Shown: in pieces, positions 19,195 to 27,521 of the stretch
How the letters are laid out: each line of letters starts with the position of its first letter
Position numbering within the stretch: the first letter of the stretch is position 1
Assembly (NCBI RefSeq): GCF_007829835.1
Contig: NZ_VIWP01000003.1
Location: 310,001 to 374,000 of the forward strand
Length of the DNA: 64,000 nucleotides
Direction: 5' to 3'
Source: Neorhizobium alkalisoli
GTDB taxonomy: Bacteria > Pseudomonadota > Alphaproteobacteria > Rhizobiales > Rhizobiaceae
Notes under the pieces: model-generated
Seen by the model: only the letters and a program-made list of their open reading frames with translations
The model's database searches: none
What the model was told of the DNA's origin: nothing
Translations under genes and position numbers: made by a program

Positions 19195-20118
19195 ATGAGA
19201 ACCGACCCCTATCAGATACTTGGCGTGAAGCGCGCGGCGAGCCAGAAGGACATCCAGAGTGCGTTCCGCAAGCTCGCAAAGAAATACCACCCCGACCTGA
19301 ACCCCGGCGACAAGAAGGCCGAGGAAACTTTTAAGGAAATTTCCGCGGCGCACGAAATCCTCGGCGACGAGGAAAAGCGCAAGCTGTTCGACCTTGGCGC
19401 GATCGACATCAACGGTTCTGAAACCGCTTCCCAGCGGCAGCGGCAATATGCGAACGCCGACGATTTCGAACGCGGTTTCGCCAGAGGGAATTCCTCCGGC
19501 AATTTTTCCGACATGGGCGGCTTCGAGGACATCTTCTCGAGCTTCATGTCCAATCGCGGCGGCGGCAAGAGCGAATTCCGCTCGAAAGGTGGCGACTTGC
19601 ATATCAGCATGGATATCGATTTCCTCGATGCGCTGAATGGCAAGAGCGTTACTGTCACTCTGCCCGAGGGCGGCACGCTGGAAGTTGCCATTCCGGCCGG
19701 AACCCGCGACGGACAGACATTGAGACTGCGCGGCAAGGGTGCTTCCGGTTTTCGCGGTGGCCCGTCCGGCGATGCCCTGATCGAGGTGCGTGTGCGCCCG
19801 CATCCCTTCTTCGTCAGGGACGGCGACGATATCCGCATGGATCTGCCGGTCTCGCTGCGCGAAGCGATCCTCGGCGGCAAGGTGCGCGCACCGACCCCGA
19901 CCGGCGATGTGCAGCTCAACCTGAAACCCCATTCCAACAGTGGCATGATCCTGCGGCTGAAGGGCAAGGGCGCGAAGCGGCAGGACGGCAGCAACGGCGA
20001 CCTGCTGGTAAAGCTCATCATCACACTGCCCGAAAAGCCCGATCCGGCTCTGACTGAGTTTTTCGAAAGCAAGAGTGAGCAGGCGGATTATAACCCGCGC
20101 AAGAACATGACGATCTGA
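19195..20118 (+). CDS. DnaJ C-terminal domain co-chaperone, CbpA-like
   Basis: A 307-residue Hsp40. Residues 1-68 form the J-domain, with the essential HPD in KKYHPDLNPGD. A Gly/Phe-poor linker follows (to about 125), then two DnaJ C-terminal beta domains, without the CxxCxGxG zinc fingers of true DnaJ. This is the class II CbpA/DnaJ2 layout that stimulates DnaK. The start at ATG 19195 (MRTDPYQILGVKR) has GGAG seven bases upstream; an earlier ATG at 19105 would add 30 charged residues absent from the family. Confidence 0.9.
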   Translation: MRTDPYQILGVKRAASQKDIQSAFRKLAKKYHPDLNPGDKKAEETFKEISAAHEILGDEEKRKLFDLGAIDINGSETASQRQRQYANADDFERGFARGNSSGNFSDMGGFEDIFSSFMSNRGGGKSEFRSKGGDLHISMDIDFLDALNGKSVTVTLPEGGTLEVAIPAGTRDGQTLRLRGKGASGFRGGPSGDALIEVRVRPHPFFVRDGDDIRMDLPVSLREAILGGKVRAPTPTGDVQLNLKPHSNSGMILRLKGKGAKRQDGSNGDLLVKLIITLPEKPDPALTEFFESKSEQADYNPRKNMTI

Positions 20119-20124
20119 TTTTCA

Positions 20125-20147
20125 TGGCCGGCCCGTAAAGCCGGCCA
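20125..20147. terminator. hairpin between convergent J-domain and SDR genes
   Basis: TGGCCGGC, 7-base loop, GCCGGCCA. Located seven bases after the J-domain gene stop and 28 before the SDR stop. No T-run, so termination is uncertain. Confidence 0.5.
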
Positions 20148-20175
20148 TTGCTATGTTTATGAAGTCATCAGCGGT

Positions 20176-20955
20176 TCAAAGAACCGCGCTCATCCCGCCA
20201 TCGACATAGATGATCTGGCCGCTGACATAATCGGAGGCCGACGAGGACAGGAAAACGGCAGCGCCGACCAGCTCTTCCGGCCGTCCCCACCGACGCGCCG
20301 GTGTGCGTGCCTTGACCCAGCCGTCGAACTGCGGATTGCTCATCAGCACTTCGGTCATGTCAGTGATCATGTAGCCTGGACCGATTGCATTGGCCTGGAT
20401 GCCGTGTTCGGCCCATTCGGCGGCCATGGCCTGAGTCAGGAGCTTGATACCGCCCTTCGCCGCCGTATAGGGCGCTACGGTTGCCCTTCCGAGCCCGCTC
20501 ATCAGTGAACCGATATTGACCACCTTGCCCCGCCCGCGCGGCAGCATCCGCTTCGCGGCCTCGCGCCCAACCAGAAAGGCGCTGGTGAGGTTGGTATCGA
20601 TCACCTTCTGCCATTCGGCTGCCGACACGTCGACGATCGGCTTGCGCAGCTGGATGCCGGCATTGTTGACGAGAATGTCGATCTCCACGCCATCGTCGTC
20701 GAGCTGCTGGAAGGCGGCCGTGACGGAAGCCTCGTCGGTAACGTCGAAAGCGGCAGGACGCGCCGAAATCCCCTCCGCCTGCATGTCGAGCGCCGCCTGC
20801 CTGCATTTCTCCGCATCAAGCCCGTTGACGACAATCGAGGCGCCTGCCTCGGCAAGTCCCTTGGCAATCGCCCGACCCAATCCGCGCGACGAGCCAGTGA
20901 CAAGCGCGGTACGCCCCGCAAGGCTGAAAAGTGCGGTCAAAATAGTCTCCTCCAT
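20176..20955 (-). CDS. SDR oxidoreductase, gluconate 5-dehydrogenase-like
   Basis: A 259-residue classical SDR. TGSSRGLG (residue 20) binds the nucleotide, NNAGIQLRKP marks the core, S in GSLMSGLG and YTAAK complete the active site, and VSGQIIYVDGGMSAVL is the usual C-terminus. The sequence style is that of IdnO/Ga5DH, which reduces 5-keto-gluconate. A sugar-acid role suits the region, but SDR substrate assignment from sequence is weak. The small-molecule kinase gene ends 55 bases upstream on the same strand; the two probably form an operon. Confidence 0.8.
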   Translation of the reverse strand: MEETILTALFSLAGRTALVTGSSRGLGRAIAKGLAEAGASIVVNGLDAEKCRQAALDMQAEGISARPAAFDVTDEASVTAAFQQLDDDGVEIDILVNNAGIQLRKPIVDVSAAEWQKVIDTNLTSAFLVGREAAKRMLPRGRGKVVNIGSLMSGLGRATVAPYTAAKGGIKLLTQAMAAEWAEHGIQANAIGPGYMITDMTEVLMSNPQFDGWVKARTPARRWGRPEELVGAAVFLSSSASDYVSGQIIYVDGGMSAVL

Positions 20956-21010
20956 CCATGATTATCAGGTCTTATGACAGCACGGCCTGCTGTCGAAACG
21001 ACGTTTCCGG

Positions 21011-21652
21011 TTATTCGGAAGCCGGCTCCAGATCGCAGCTTTCCAGCACCAGATCGGCCCCTGACGAGCGCTCCAGCACGAGGCGCACGTTCGGCAGATC
21101 GTTGCCATACATTTTGGCATCGAGCGCCTCGCCGGAAAGCCCGTAATAATGCCAGCGTGCGAGCAGCCGCTTTTCGAGTTCCTCGATCGGCGGCGCGAGC
21201 ATTACGGCGAAATCGAAATAGGGACGCAACCGCTGCCACCCGCCCTCCCCGAGAAGCAGATAATTGCCTTCGACGATGATGAACCGATGATCGGGAGAGA
21301 CGACACGGGCGGCGGCAATCGCCAGTTCCCGCGACCGGTCGAACACCGGCACCAGCACCTCTTCCTCGCCCGCCTTAACAGCCTTCAGGACATCGGCAAA
21401 ACCGCGCAGGTCGAAGGTTTGCGGCGCACCCTTGCGTGCCAAAAGTCCCCGGTCTTGCAGCAGACCGTTATCCATGTGAAAACCGTCCATCGGCAGCACT
21501 TCGGCAGTCTCGCCGCGTTCGGAAAGCCGCAGCGCGAGCCTCTCCGCAAGCGTCGACTTTCCTGAACCCGGTGGCCCGGCAATGGCAATCATAGACCGCC
21601 CAGCACGCATGCTGCGGCCGAGGATGACATCGCAAAGCTCATCGATAGTCAT
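21011..21652 (-). CDS. P-loop small-molecule kinase (uridine/panthothenate-kinase-like, FrcK type)
   Basis: A 213-residue protein with Walker A GPPGSGKST near residue 24 and a phosphoribulokinase/uridine kinase-like layout (VLPMDGFHMDNGLL, FDLRGFADVL, IIVEGNYLLLGEGGW, RHYY-type lid replaced by RWHYYGLS). Such proteins occur beside rhizobial sugar transport and catabolic genes and are annotated as nucleoside kinase or fructokinase-like. The start at ATG 21652 is preceded by TTG 21661, which has a better-placed ribosome site (GGTGGA); either gives the same core. Probably in operon with the SDR downstream, suggesting a sugar or sugar-acid substrate (inference). Confidence 0.78.
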   Translation of the reverse strand: MTIDELCDVILGRSMRAGRSMIAIAGPPGSGKSTLAERLALRLSERGETAEVLPMDGFHMDNGLLQDRGLLARKGAPQTFDLRGFADVLKAVKAGEEEVLVPVFDRSRELAIAAARVVSPDHRFIIVEGNYLLLGEGGWQRLRPYFDFAVMLAPPIEELEKRLLARWHYYGLSGEALDAKMYGNDLPNVRLVLERSSGADLVLESCDLEPASE

Positions 21653-21749
21653 ATGCGTCAATCGAATTCCACCCTTCCTGACGCGGCCGCCTGTCGGCGG
21701 CCGATCCTCCATCTCCGACACAATCTGTAACCCTGCCGCTCGGCCAGGG

Positions 21750-22478
21750 TCAATGCGCGGCGGGTGCTTCGACAGGATCCGGGCGTGACGAGATGAAGCG
21801 TCGGGCCACGATCCAGCAGGCAACCGCCCATGTCGCGCCGGCACACCAGCCACCAAGCACGTCGGTCGGATAATGGACGCCCAGATAGATGCGGCTCATG
21901 CCGATCATCAGCGTCAGGAGAATGCCCGCCGCAATGAGGAAAATCCGCGTCGAACGATATTGCTCGGCGCGGGACAGCAGCGCTCCAAGCGTCATATAGG
22001 TGACGGCCGAGAGCATGGCATGGCCGCTCGGGAAACTGAGATCGTGCACTTCCACCAGATGCGGCACGATATCCGGCCGTGGCCGCGCAACGCCGAGCTT
22101 CAAAAGCGAGCTCACAAGCCAGCCGCCGATGATGGAGAACAACATGAAGACGGCGATGGCTCGCTGCCGTGCCAGGAGCAGGTAGATCGTCGCCAGCACG
22201 GTCATCAGCGACAGGACCGTCACGCCACCGAGCGCCGTGATATCACCCACCGCATGGGTCAGCCAGTTCGGGCCGATCGGCACCGCAAGATCACCCGCCT
22301 TGCGCAGGGAGAGAAGGATCATCTCGTCGAACGAATGCATGCCGCCATCGAGCACGAGCCCTGTCAGGCTGGCGAACAGGAAAAGCCCGCCGGCCAGCGA
22401 GGCAAACAGCAGAAGCCCGATCGGCTCGAACGTCATGAAACGTTCCACAATGCGCCGTCTTATGCGGTGAATGACCAT
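21750..22478 (-). CDS. PAP2 family membrane phosphatase
   Basis: A 242-residue integral membrane protein with about six helices. All three phosphatase motifs are present: KLGVARPRPD, PSGHAM and SRIYLGVHYPTDVLGG, carrying the catalytic histidines. Family members dephosphorylate undecaprenyl pyrophosphate, phosphatidic acid or lipid A. ATG 22478 follows AAGGGAG by five bases. It is divergent from the histidine kinase gene; a functional tie is not evident. Confidence 0.88.
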   Translation of the reverse strand: MVIHRIRRRIVERFMTFEPIGLLLFASLAGGLFLFASLTGLVLDGGMHSFDEMILLSLRKAGDLAVPIGPNWLTHAVGDITALGGVTVLSLMTVLATIYLLLARQRAIAVFMLFSIIGGWLVSSLLKLGVARPRPDIVPHLVEVHDLSFPSGHAMLSAVTYMTLGALLSRAEQYRSTRIFLIAAGILLTLMIGMSRIYLGVHYPTDVLGGWCAGATWAVACWIVARRFISSRPDPVEAPAAH

Positions 22479-22653
22479 CCGATCTCCCTTGAAACATTCA
22501 GGTGGCAAGCAATGTGGGGGTAGAGCCGCGCGCATCAAGGGGCAAGCGTCAAACGACCGCGGCCGGCGATTGCGGATTTATTCGCTGCCGCCGCCACATT
22601 GACGCGTCAGATTGCCGCCATAGGTATGCATCCATCAACCAACGCGGTGACCT

Positions 22654-24054
22654 TTGCTGACAACAGGAATTCTACAACGCTGGAACAGGCAATCCCTGGC
22701 GCGGCAATTCCTGCTTGCCGGCGGGGTGATTTCGGTCATCGCCATGATACTGGTCGGCGCACTGGTGACGAGCCTGATCGAGGCGATCGTCATCCGCAAC
22801 TCTGCTGCGACGACGGCGCTTTACGTCGACAGCATCATCGCGCCCATCCTGCCGGATCTGAAAACAAGCGAGACACTGGATGACGTGACGACACGCGTCC
22901 TCGACGAGACCTTCGGCCAGGGCGCGCTTGGCGGCCGCGTCATCTCTTTCCGCCTCTGGCGGCGCGACGGCACGATCCTCTATTCCACGGAAGACGGGAT
23001 GCGCGGCAAGAGGTTCGATCCGAGCGAAGACCTGAAATCGGCTTTCGCCGGCCGCATGGTCGCGCAATTCGAGCGGGTCGACGATCCGGAAAGCCCGCGG
23101 GAACGGGCGCTCGGCAAGCCGCTGCTCGAAATCTACAATCCGGTCCTTCAGCCCTGGTCGGGTGAGGTCGTGGCAGTCTCGGAATTTTACGAGGTTGCGG
23201 ACGATTTCCAGAACAGTCTCTCGCAAGCGCGGCTGCAGAGCTGGCTGGCGGTTGCCGGCGTCACGCTCTCCTTCTTCCTGCTACTGTCGACCATCGTCTT
23301 TCGCGGTAGCCGTACGATCGAGAGCCAGCAGCGGACGCTGACCCAGCGCGTCGCCGAGCTTTCGGATCTATTGAGCCAGAACAAGGCCCTGCACGCACGG
23401 GCGCAGCGGGCATCGCAAAGGGCGACGGCGCTGAACGAAAGTTATCTGCGCAGGCTCGGCGCCGACCTGCATGACGGGCCGGCGCAGCTCGTCGCCTATG
23501 CCGCATTGCGCATGGACAGTGAGCTTCTCGTCGATCCGAAAGCGTCGCGGCGATCGCGAGACACCGAGATCTCGGCCATCCGGTCTCGCCTGCAGGAGGC
23601 GATGGATGAGATCCGCAACATCTGCACCGGCCTCGTCCTGCCGCAGATCGAAAGCGCCGAGGTTTCCGACGTCCTGCAGCGGGTGGTGAATGCCCATCGC
23701 CAGCGCACCGGCGCCGATGTGACCCTGTCGACGGCCATCCCCGTGCGGCCGCTGTCACCTTCGGCAAAAATCTGCATCTACCGCTTTGTCCAGGAAGCCC
23801 TGAACAATGGCTACCGCCACGGCGGCGGAACCAGCCAATCGGTCCGGCAGGATTATGATAACGGCAATATCACCGTTGAAGTGAGCGACGAAGGCGCTGG
23901 TTTCGATCCTGCCAATGTCCGTCCAGGCGCTCTCGGCCTGAGCGGCCTGCGCGAACGCGTCGAAAGCCTTGGCGGAACCTTCAACCTCGACACGTCTTGT
24001 CACGGCACGACGGTAAAGATGTCCCTGAACGTCCATGAAATGGAGCATGCATGA
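22654..24054 (+). CDS. sensor histidine kinase (HisKA_3 type)
   Basis: A 466-residue inner-membrane kinase. TM1 spans about residues 18-45 and TM2 about 192-212, enclosing a periplasmic sensor of some 145 residues. A coiled coil (about 225-260) leads into the dimerisation domain with the phospho-acceptor histidine in LGADLHDGPAQL near residue 273. The ATPase domain has the N-box (FVQEALNNGYRHG), DEGAGFDP and GLSGLRERVESLGG. This NarX/LiaS-type kinase is matched by the LuxR-type regulator overlapping its stop. The start is a TTG preceded by GGTGA. The inducing signal is unknown. Confidence 0.9.
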   Translation: MLTTGILQRWNRQSLARQFLLAGGVISVIAMILVGALVTSLIEAIVIRNSAATTALYVDSIIAPILPDLKTSETLDDVTTRVLDETFGQGALGGRVISFRLWRRDGTILYSTEDGMRGKRFDPSEDLKSAFAGRMVAQFERVDDPESPRERALGKPLLEIYNPVLQPWSGEVVAVSEFYEVADDFQNSLSQARLQSWLAVAGVTLSFFLLLSTIVFRGSRTIESQQRTLTQRVAELSDLLSQNKALHARAQRASQRATALNESYLRRLGADLHDGPAQLVAYAALRMDSELLVDPKASRRSRDTEISAIRSRLQEAMDEIRNICTGLVLPQIESAEVSDVLQRVVNAHRQRTGADVTLSTAIPVRPLSPSAKICIYRFVQEALNNGYRHGGGTSQSVRQDYDNGNITVEVSDEGAGFDPANVRPGALGLSGLRERVESLGGTFNLDTSCHGTTVKMSLNVHEMEHA

Positions 24055-24710
24055 TGGCAGCGATAAGAGTAGCGGTCGTCGACGACCACCCCCTGTTTCG
24101 CGAGGGCGTCATCCGCAGCCTCGGCGAAATCGACGGGTTCGATATCGTCGCGGAAGGCGGCTCGACCGACGAAGCCCTTAGGATTGTCGACCAGATCTGC
24201 CCGGACGTCATGCTGATGGATATTTCCATGCCCGGCAACGGTCTGGAAGCTGTCGCCGGCGCTCTGGAAGCCTGCCCGGATCTGAAGATCATCATGCTGA
24301 CCGTCTCCGAGGCAAACGACGATATCGCTGGCGCCCTCAAGCTCGGCGCTCGCGGTTATGTCCTGAAAGGCGTCGGAAGCCGCGCCCTTGCCGATATCAT
24401 CCGCACGGTCTCGGGTGGTGAAAGCTATCTGTCGCCGTCTCTTTCCGCCCGGCTTCTCGCCGGCCTGTCAAAGGAGCGCGAGGTTTCCGCCAAGCAGAAC
24501 CTGATGGCCGAACTGACGGAGAGGGAACAGGAAGTGCTGAACCTCGTTGCATCCGGCCTCAGCAACAAACGCATCGCCCTTGAGCTCGACCTGCATGAGA
24601 AAACCGTCAAACACCACATGACGCGCATTCTCTCAAAACTGAAGGTCAGCAACAGGACGGAAGCAGCTCTTGCAATGCGTGATGCGACGGAAAGCCGGCT
24701 TATGGCCTGA
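24051..24710 (+). CDS. NarL/LuxR family response regulator
   Basis: A 219-residue regulator. The receiver has DDHPLFREGV, phospho-acceptor Asp in DVMLMDISMPG (near residue 57) and conserved Lys in GYVLKGVGS. The C-terminal LuxR HTH is LTEREQEVLNLVASGLSNKRIALELDLHEKTVKHH (near 155-190). Its start overlaps the kinase stop (ATGATG, two possible ATGs), so the pair is translationally coupled. The stop overlaps the convergent Gly/Ser-rich protein gene by 11 bases, making that gene an obvious candidate target (inference). Confidence 0.92.
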   Translation: MMAAIRVAVVDDHPLFREGVIRSLGEIDGFDIVAEGGSTDEALRIVDQICPDVMLMDISMPGNGLEAVAGALEACPDLKIIMLTVSEANDDIAGALKLGARGYVLKGVGSRALADIIRTVSGGESYLSPSLSARLLAGLSKEREVSAKQNLMAELTEREQEVLNLVASGLSNKRIALELDLHEKTVKHHMTRILSKLKVSNRTEAALAMRDATESRLMA

Positions 24711-25353
24711 TCGTTTCCAGTCGGCGCAAGTCGGCACCGGTCGCCTGCCGGTTGACGATGGTGCGGGAGCGGGAATCCCGCATCTCGTAACGTCCGCCGA
24801 CGATCTTTTCCGTCGTGCCGTTGGCATGCCGGACAGTGAGCGATCGGCCGGCCTGCAATTGCGATCCGCCTGGCGTATTTGCCGTCGCAGAGGGCATTGC
24901 CGTAGCGCCCGCTACTCCGTCGGCGCCAGACGTCGGATCGGAAACGGCGCGCCCGCCTACCCCCTTCGCATCATCGGCGCCGACAGCATCGCCTGAAGCA
25001 TTTCCCCTGCTGTTCCTTCCCGTGCCCTGGCCTGATCCGCTATCGGCATCACTCGCCGCGCCGGCGCTGGAGCCGTCTTGGGATCCCTTGCCCGATGCGC
25101 TGCCTTCACCGGAATTTCCCCGACCGCCAGCGGAACTTGAATTTCCACCACCGTTTCCACTGTTGCCGTCCCCGCCTTTTCCGCTATTGCCGCCTCCATG
25201 CCCGGAACCTCCACCGGAACCGCCCTTATCGGCATGGGCCTCACTCCAGGCGGGCACGGCAAAACCTTTTGAAAAGTCGAGTCCGCTCGGCGCCAATGCG
25301 GCGGCAATCAATCCGCCTGCACACCACAAGATGAACTGCCGTCTTCCCGTCAT
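24700..25353 (-). CDS. Tat-exported Gly/Ser-rich low-complexity protein
   Basis: A 217-residue protein with three parts. MTGRRQFILWCAGGLIAAALAP is a twin-arginine style leader (GRRQFI then a hydrophobic core). Residues about 42-160 are nearly all G, S, N, D, A and K in GxGGxS-like patches. The conserved-looking tail is SLTVRHANGTTEKIVGGRYEMRDSRSRTIVNRQATGADLRRL. I recognise no named domain. Start ATG 25353 has AAGGGG upstream. It is tail-to-tail with the two-component regulator, overlapping by 11 bases, and its promoter region carries a direct repeat. A secreted or surface glycine-rich protein is a plausible role, not shown. Confidence 0.7.
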   Translation of the reverse strand: MTGRRQFILWCAGGLIAAALAPSGLDFSKGFAVPAWSEAHADKGGSGGGSGHGGGNSGKGGDGNSGNGGGNSSSAGGRGNSGEGSASGKGSQDGSSAGAASDADSGSGQGTGRNSRGNASGDAVGADDAKGVGGRAVSDPTSGADGVAGATAMPSATANTPGGSQLQAGRSLTVRHANGTTEKIVGGRYEMRDSRSRTIVNRQATGADLRRLETIRP

Positions 25354-25681
25354 GCTCCACCCCTTCGGCTGATGCGATCGACGATCGCGCCCCGGAGGCG
25401 CATCCATGGCCGGCTTTCGCCAGACGCCGAAATACGCTGGTGGGACAACAGGTAGCTGTTGCCCCGGTTCCCTTATTTGGGTGTTTGCAGGCGTTTCCCA
25501 AGAGTTTCCGGCCGTTGGTCCAAAATGCCATCAGCCTTTGGTCCGAAAATCACAGGGCATGAGGGCCCAGACGGGAACGTCCTCAGCGTCTCACCGATTA
25601 TGACGCCATCTCCGCAGCGGCGCTCCCGACGCAACTGCCACGATCGGAGGAAACATCGTGAGAACCGAGAAAGGTAACATC
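25354..25681. promoter_or_regulatory. 328-base divergent promoter region with direct repeats
   Basis: TTGGTCCAAAA (25515-25525) and TTGGTCCGAAAA (25538-25549) form a direct repeat spaced 23 bases, about two helical turns, in the same orientation. The gap separates the Gly/Ser-rich gene and the DUF1236 gene. The repeat is a candidate site for the nearby LuxR-type regulator. Nothing else recognisable lies in this stretch. Confidence 0.45.
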
Positions 25682-26080
25682 ATGAAAACGAAGATCATTA
25701 TTCTCTCCACCCTGTTTGCCGCAGCCCTCGCTCCGGCCGCCATGGCGCAGCAGAGCACGGTCAACGGCGCGGCCGGCGGCGCAGTCACTGGTGCGATCGT
25801 CGGTGGTCCGGTCGGTGCTGCCGTCGGCGGTGTCGTCGGCGCGATCGCCGGTTCGGCCATCGATCCGCCGCCGCAGCGCGTCGTCACCTATGTCCAGGAA
25901 CAGCCGATGCCGGCCCAGCCGGTGGTCGTTGAGGAACGGGTCGTGGTCGGCAAGCCGATCCCGCAGGCCGTCGTTCTGACGCCGGTGCCGGATTCGCCGC
26001 GCTACGCTTATGCCTATGTCAATCAGCAGCGCGTCATCGTCGATCCGCAGACCCGCACCGTCGTTCAGGTCATCAACTGA
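25682..26080 (+). CDS. secreted DUF1236 protein
   Basis: A 132-residue protein with a Sec signal peptide (MKTKIIILSTLFAAALAPAAMA, cleavage before QQ). A glycine-zipper-like stretch AAGGAVTGAIVGGPVGAAVGGVVGAIAG follows (about residues 28-56), then a proline/valine region. The C-terminal YAYVNQQRVIVDPQTRTVVQVI matches DUF1236, common in rhizobial envelope proteins. The glycine zipper suggests membrane or cell-wall association. ATG 25682 with AAAGG upstream is preferred over the earlier in-frame ATG at 25658. A terminator follows. Confidence 0.82.
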   Translation: MKTKIIILSTLFAAALAPAAMAQQSTVNGAAGGAVTGAIVGGPVGAAVGGVVGAIAGSAIDPPPQRVVTYVQEQPMPAQPVVVEERVVVGKPIPQAVVLTPVPDSPRYAYAYVNQQRVIVDPQTRTVVQVIN

Positions 26081-26139
26081 CGAAACGGCGAGCCGGCCGA
26101 TCAGTCGGTGGCAGGCAAGCGAATTTGAATGCACCCACC

Positions 26140-26170
26140 TTGCCCCGCGCGCGCTTTCGCCGCGGGGCAA
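26140..26170 (+). terminator. hairpin after the DUF1236 gene
   Basis: TTGCCCCGCG, 11-base loop, CGCGGGGCAA, followed by TTCATT. A 10-bp GC-rich perfect stem 59 bases after the stop; weak T-run. Confidence 0.65.
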
Positions 26171-26174
26171 TTCA

Positions 26175-26195
26175 TTCCGACAAGATCGGTCGGAA
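26175..26195. promoter_or_regulatory. inverted repeat upstream of the EmrAB-type pump
   Basis: TTCCGAC, 7 bases, GTCGGAA is a perfect inverted repeat 106 bases before the start of the membrane-fusion gene. A repressor operator (TetR or MarR size) is plausible; no regulator gene is adjacent. Confidence 0.4.
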
Positions 26196-26301
26196 ACGGC
26201 AATGCTAGCTTGATCGACACGAGTTCGAGACTTCCGAACCGGAACATAAGACTGGTCCGGGCGTTTCGAAAACTTCACCAGCCACGTCCAGAGGCCCTCC
26301 C

Positions 26302-27498
26302 GTGTCCCCAGCTTCCCGCGCCCTCCGTCATCCCGACGACGCTAAACCGACAGTTCCGGCAACCGATCCAGCCATCGAAACAGACATTGACACCGGCAAG
26401 GTAAAAGCCCAGCCGGATCAGGCACAGACACCGGAAGCGCCTGAAGACGCGGAAAAGAAACCCTCGATCATCCGCCGCCATCCGCTCTGGACACTGATCG
26501 TCCTCATTGCCGTGATTGCCATCGCGGTGGCCGGTTATTTCGTATGGCTGATCTATTACGAGCCCTATGAAACAACCGACGACGCCTTTGTCGACGCGCG
26601 CAGTTTCTCCGTCGCCGCAAAGGTCTCCGGTTATATCGAAGACATTCAGGCGACCGACAACCAGCATGTCGCGGCCGGCGATGTGATCGCAAAGATCGCG
26701 CCGCGCGATTACCAGATCGCGGTCGACCAGGCGAACGCCCAGGTGCAATCCGCAAAGGCTTCGATTGCCAATGCCGAAGCGCAGATCGAAGTCGCAGGCG
26801 CTTCCGTGGACGAAGCCCGTGCACAGCAGAACTCTTCGGCTGCGGCACTGCAATTTGCCCGTGACGAGGCAAACCGCCAGCGGCAGCTGCTTCAGGGCGG
26901 CGCAGGTAGCCTGCAGACCTCGCAGCAATCGGAATCGAACCTGCGTCAGGCCGATGCCGCCAATGCGCAGGCCCAGGCCAGCATAACCTCGGCCATGAAG
27001 AACAAGGCGGCCGCGGAGGCTCAGCGCAACAGTGCTCAAGCAAGCCTCAAGGAAGCGGAAGCGCAGAAGGAAACGGCCGAGCAGAACCTCAGCTACACGA
27101 CCCTCACCGCCGCCCAGCCCGGCCGGATCGTCAAGCTCAGCGGTTCAAAGGGCCAGTTCGTGGAAGCCGGCCAGGCCGTCGCCATGTTCGTGCCGGACGA
27201 TATCTGGGTGACCGCGAACTTCAAGGAAACCCAGCTCGCCGACATGCGGCCGGGCCAGACTGTCAATCTGACGATCGATGCCTATCCGGATCATCAGCTG
27301 ACAGGCAAGATCGCCTCGGTACAACCGGGATCTGGAACCGCCTTCTCGCTTCTGCCGGCGGAAAATGCCACCGGCAATTACGTCAAGGTGACCCAGCGCG
27401 TGCCCGTCAAGATCACCGTCGATCACTGGCCGCAGGATGTCTCGATAGGACCCGGCATGTCCGTGCTTCCGACCGTCACCGTCCGCCCGCGGAACTGA
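26302..27498 (+). CDS. HlyD/EmrA family membrane fusion protein
   Basis: A 398-residue periplasmic adaptor anchored by one helix (about residues 62-86, WTLIVLIAVIAIAVAGYFVWL). The lipoyl/barrel-sandwich strand starts at TTDDAFVDARSFSVAAKVSGYI, a long coiled-coil hairpin of alanine/glutamine-rich helices spans about 130-275, and PDDIWVTANFKETQLADMRPGQ is the beta-barrel signature of EmrA. The proline-rich cytoplasmic N-terminus is about 60 residues. The start is GTG with AGAGG seven bases upstream; no closer ATG exists. It forms a tripartite efflux pump with the MFS protein next door and an outer-membrane TolC-like channel not in this window. Confidence 0.92.
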   Translation: MSPASRALRHPDDAKPTVPATDPAIETDIDTGKVKAQPDQAQTPEAPEDAEKKPSIIRRHPLWTLIVLIAVIAIAVAGYFVWLIYYEPYETTDDAFVDARSFSVAAKVSGYIEDIQATDNQHVAAGDVIAKIAPRDYQIAVDQANAQVQSAKASIANAEAQIEVAGASVDEARAQQNSSAAALQFARDEANRQRQLLQGGAGSLQTSQQSESNLRQADAANAQAQASITSAMKNKAAAEAQRNSAQASLKEAEAQKETAEQNLSYTTLTAAQPGRIVKLSGSKGQFVEAGQAVAMFVPDDIWVTANFKETQLADMRPGQTVNLTIDAYPDHQLTGKIASVQPGSGTAFSLLPAENATGNYVKVTQRVPVKITVDHWPQDVSIGPGMSVLPTVTVRPRN

Positions 27499-27521
27499 TC
27501 TGGACCTGATGAGGATCTGAC

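Noticed and set aside
25589..25616. GGAAC-type sigma EcfG promoter before the DUF1236 gene
   Set aside because: GGAAC is present but the expected CGTT at the right spacing is not; the match is too weak.
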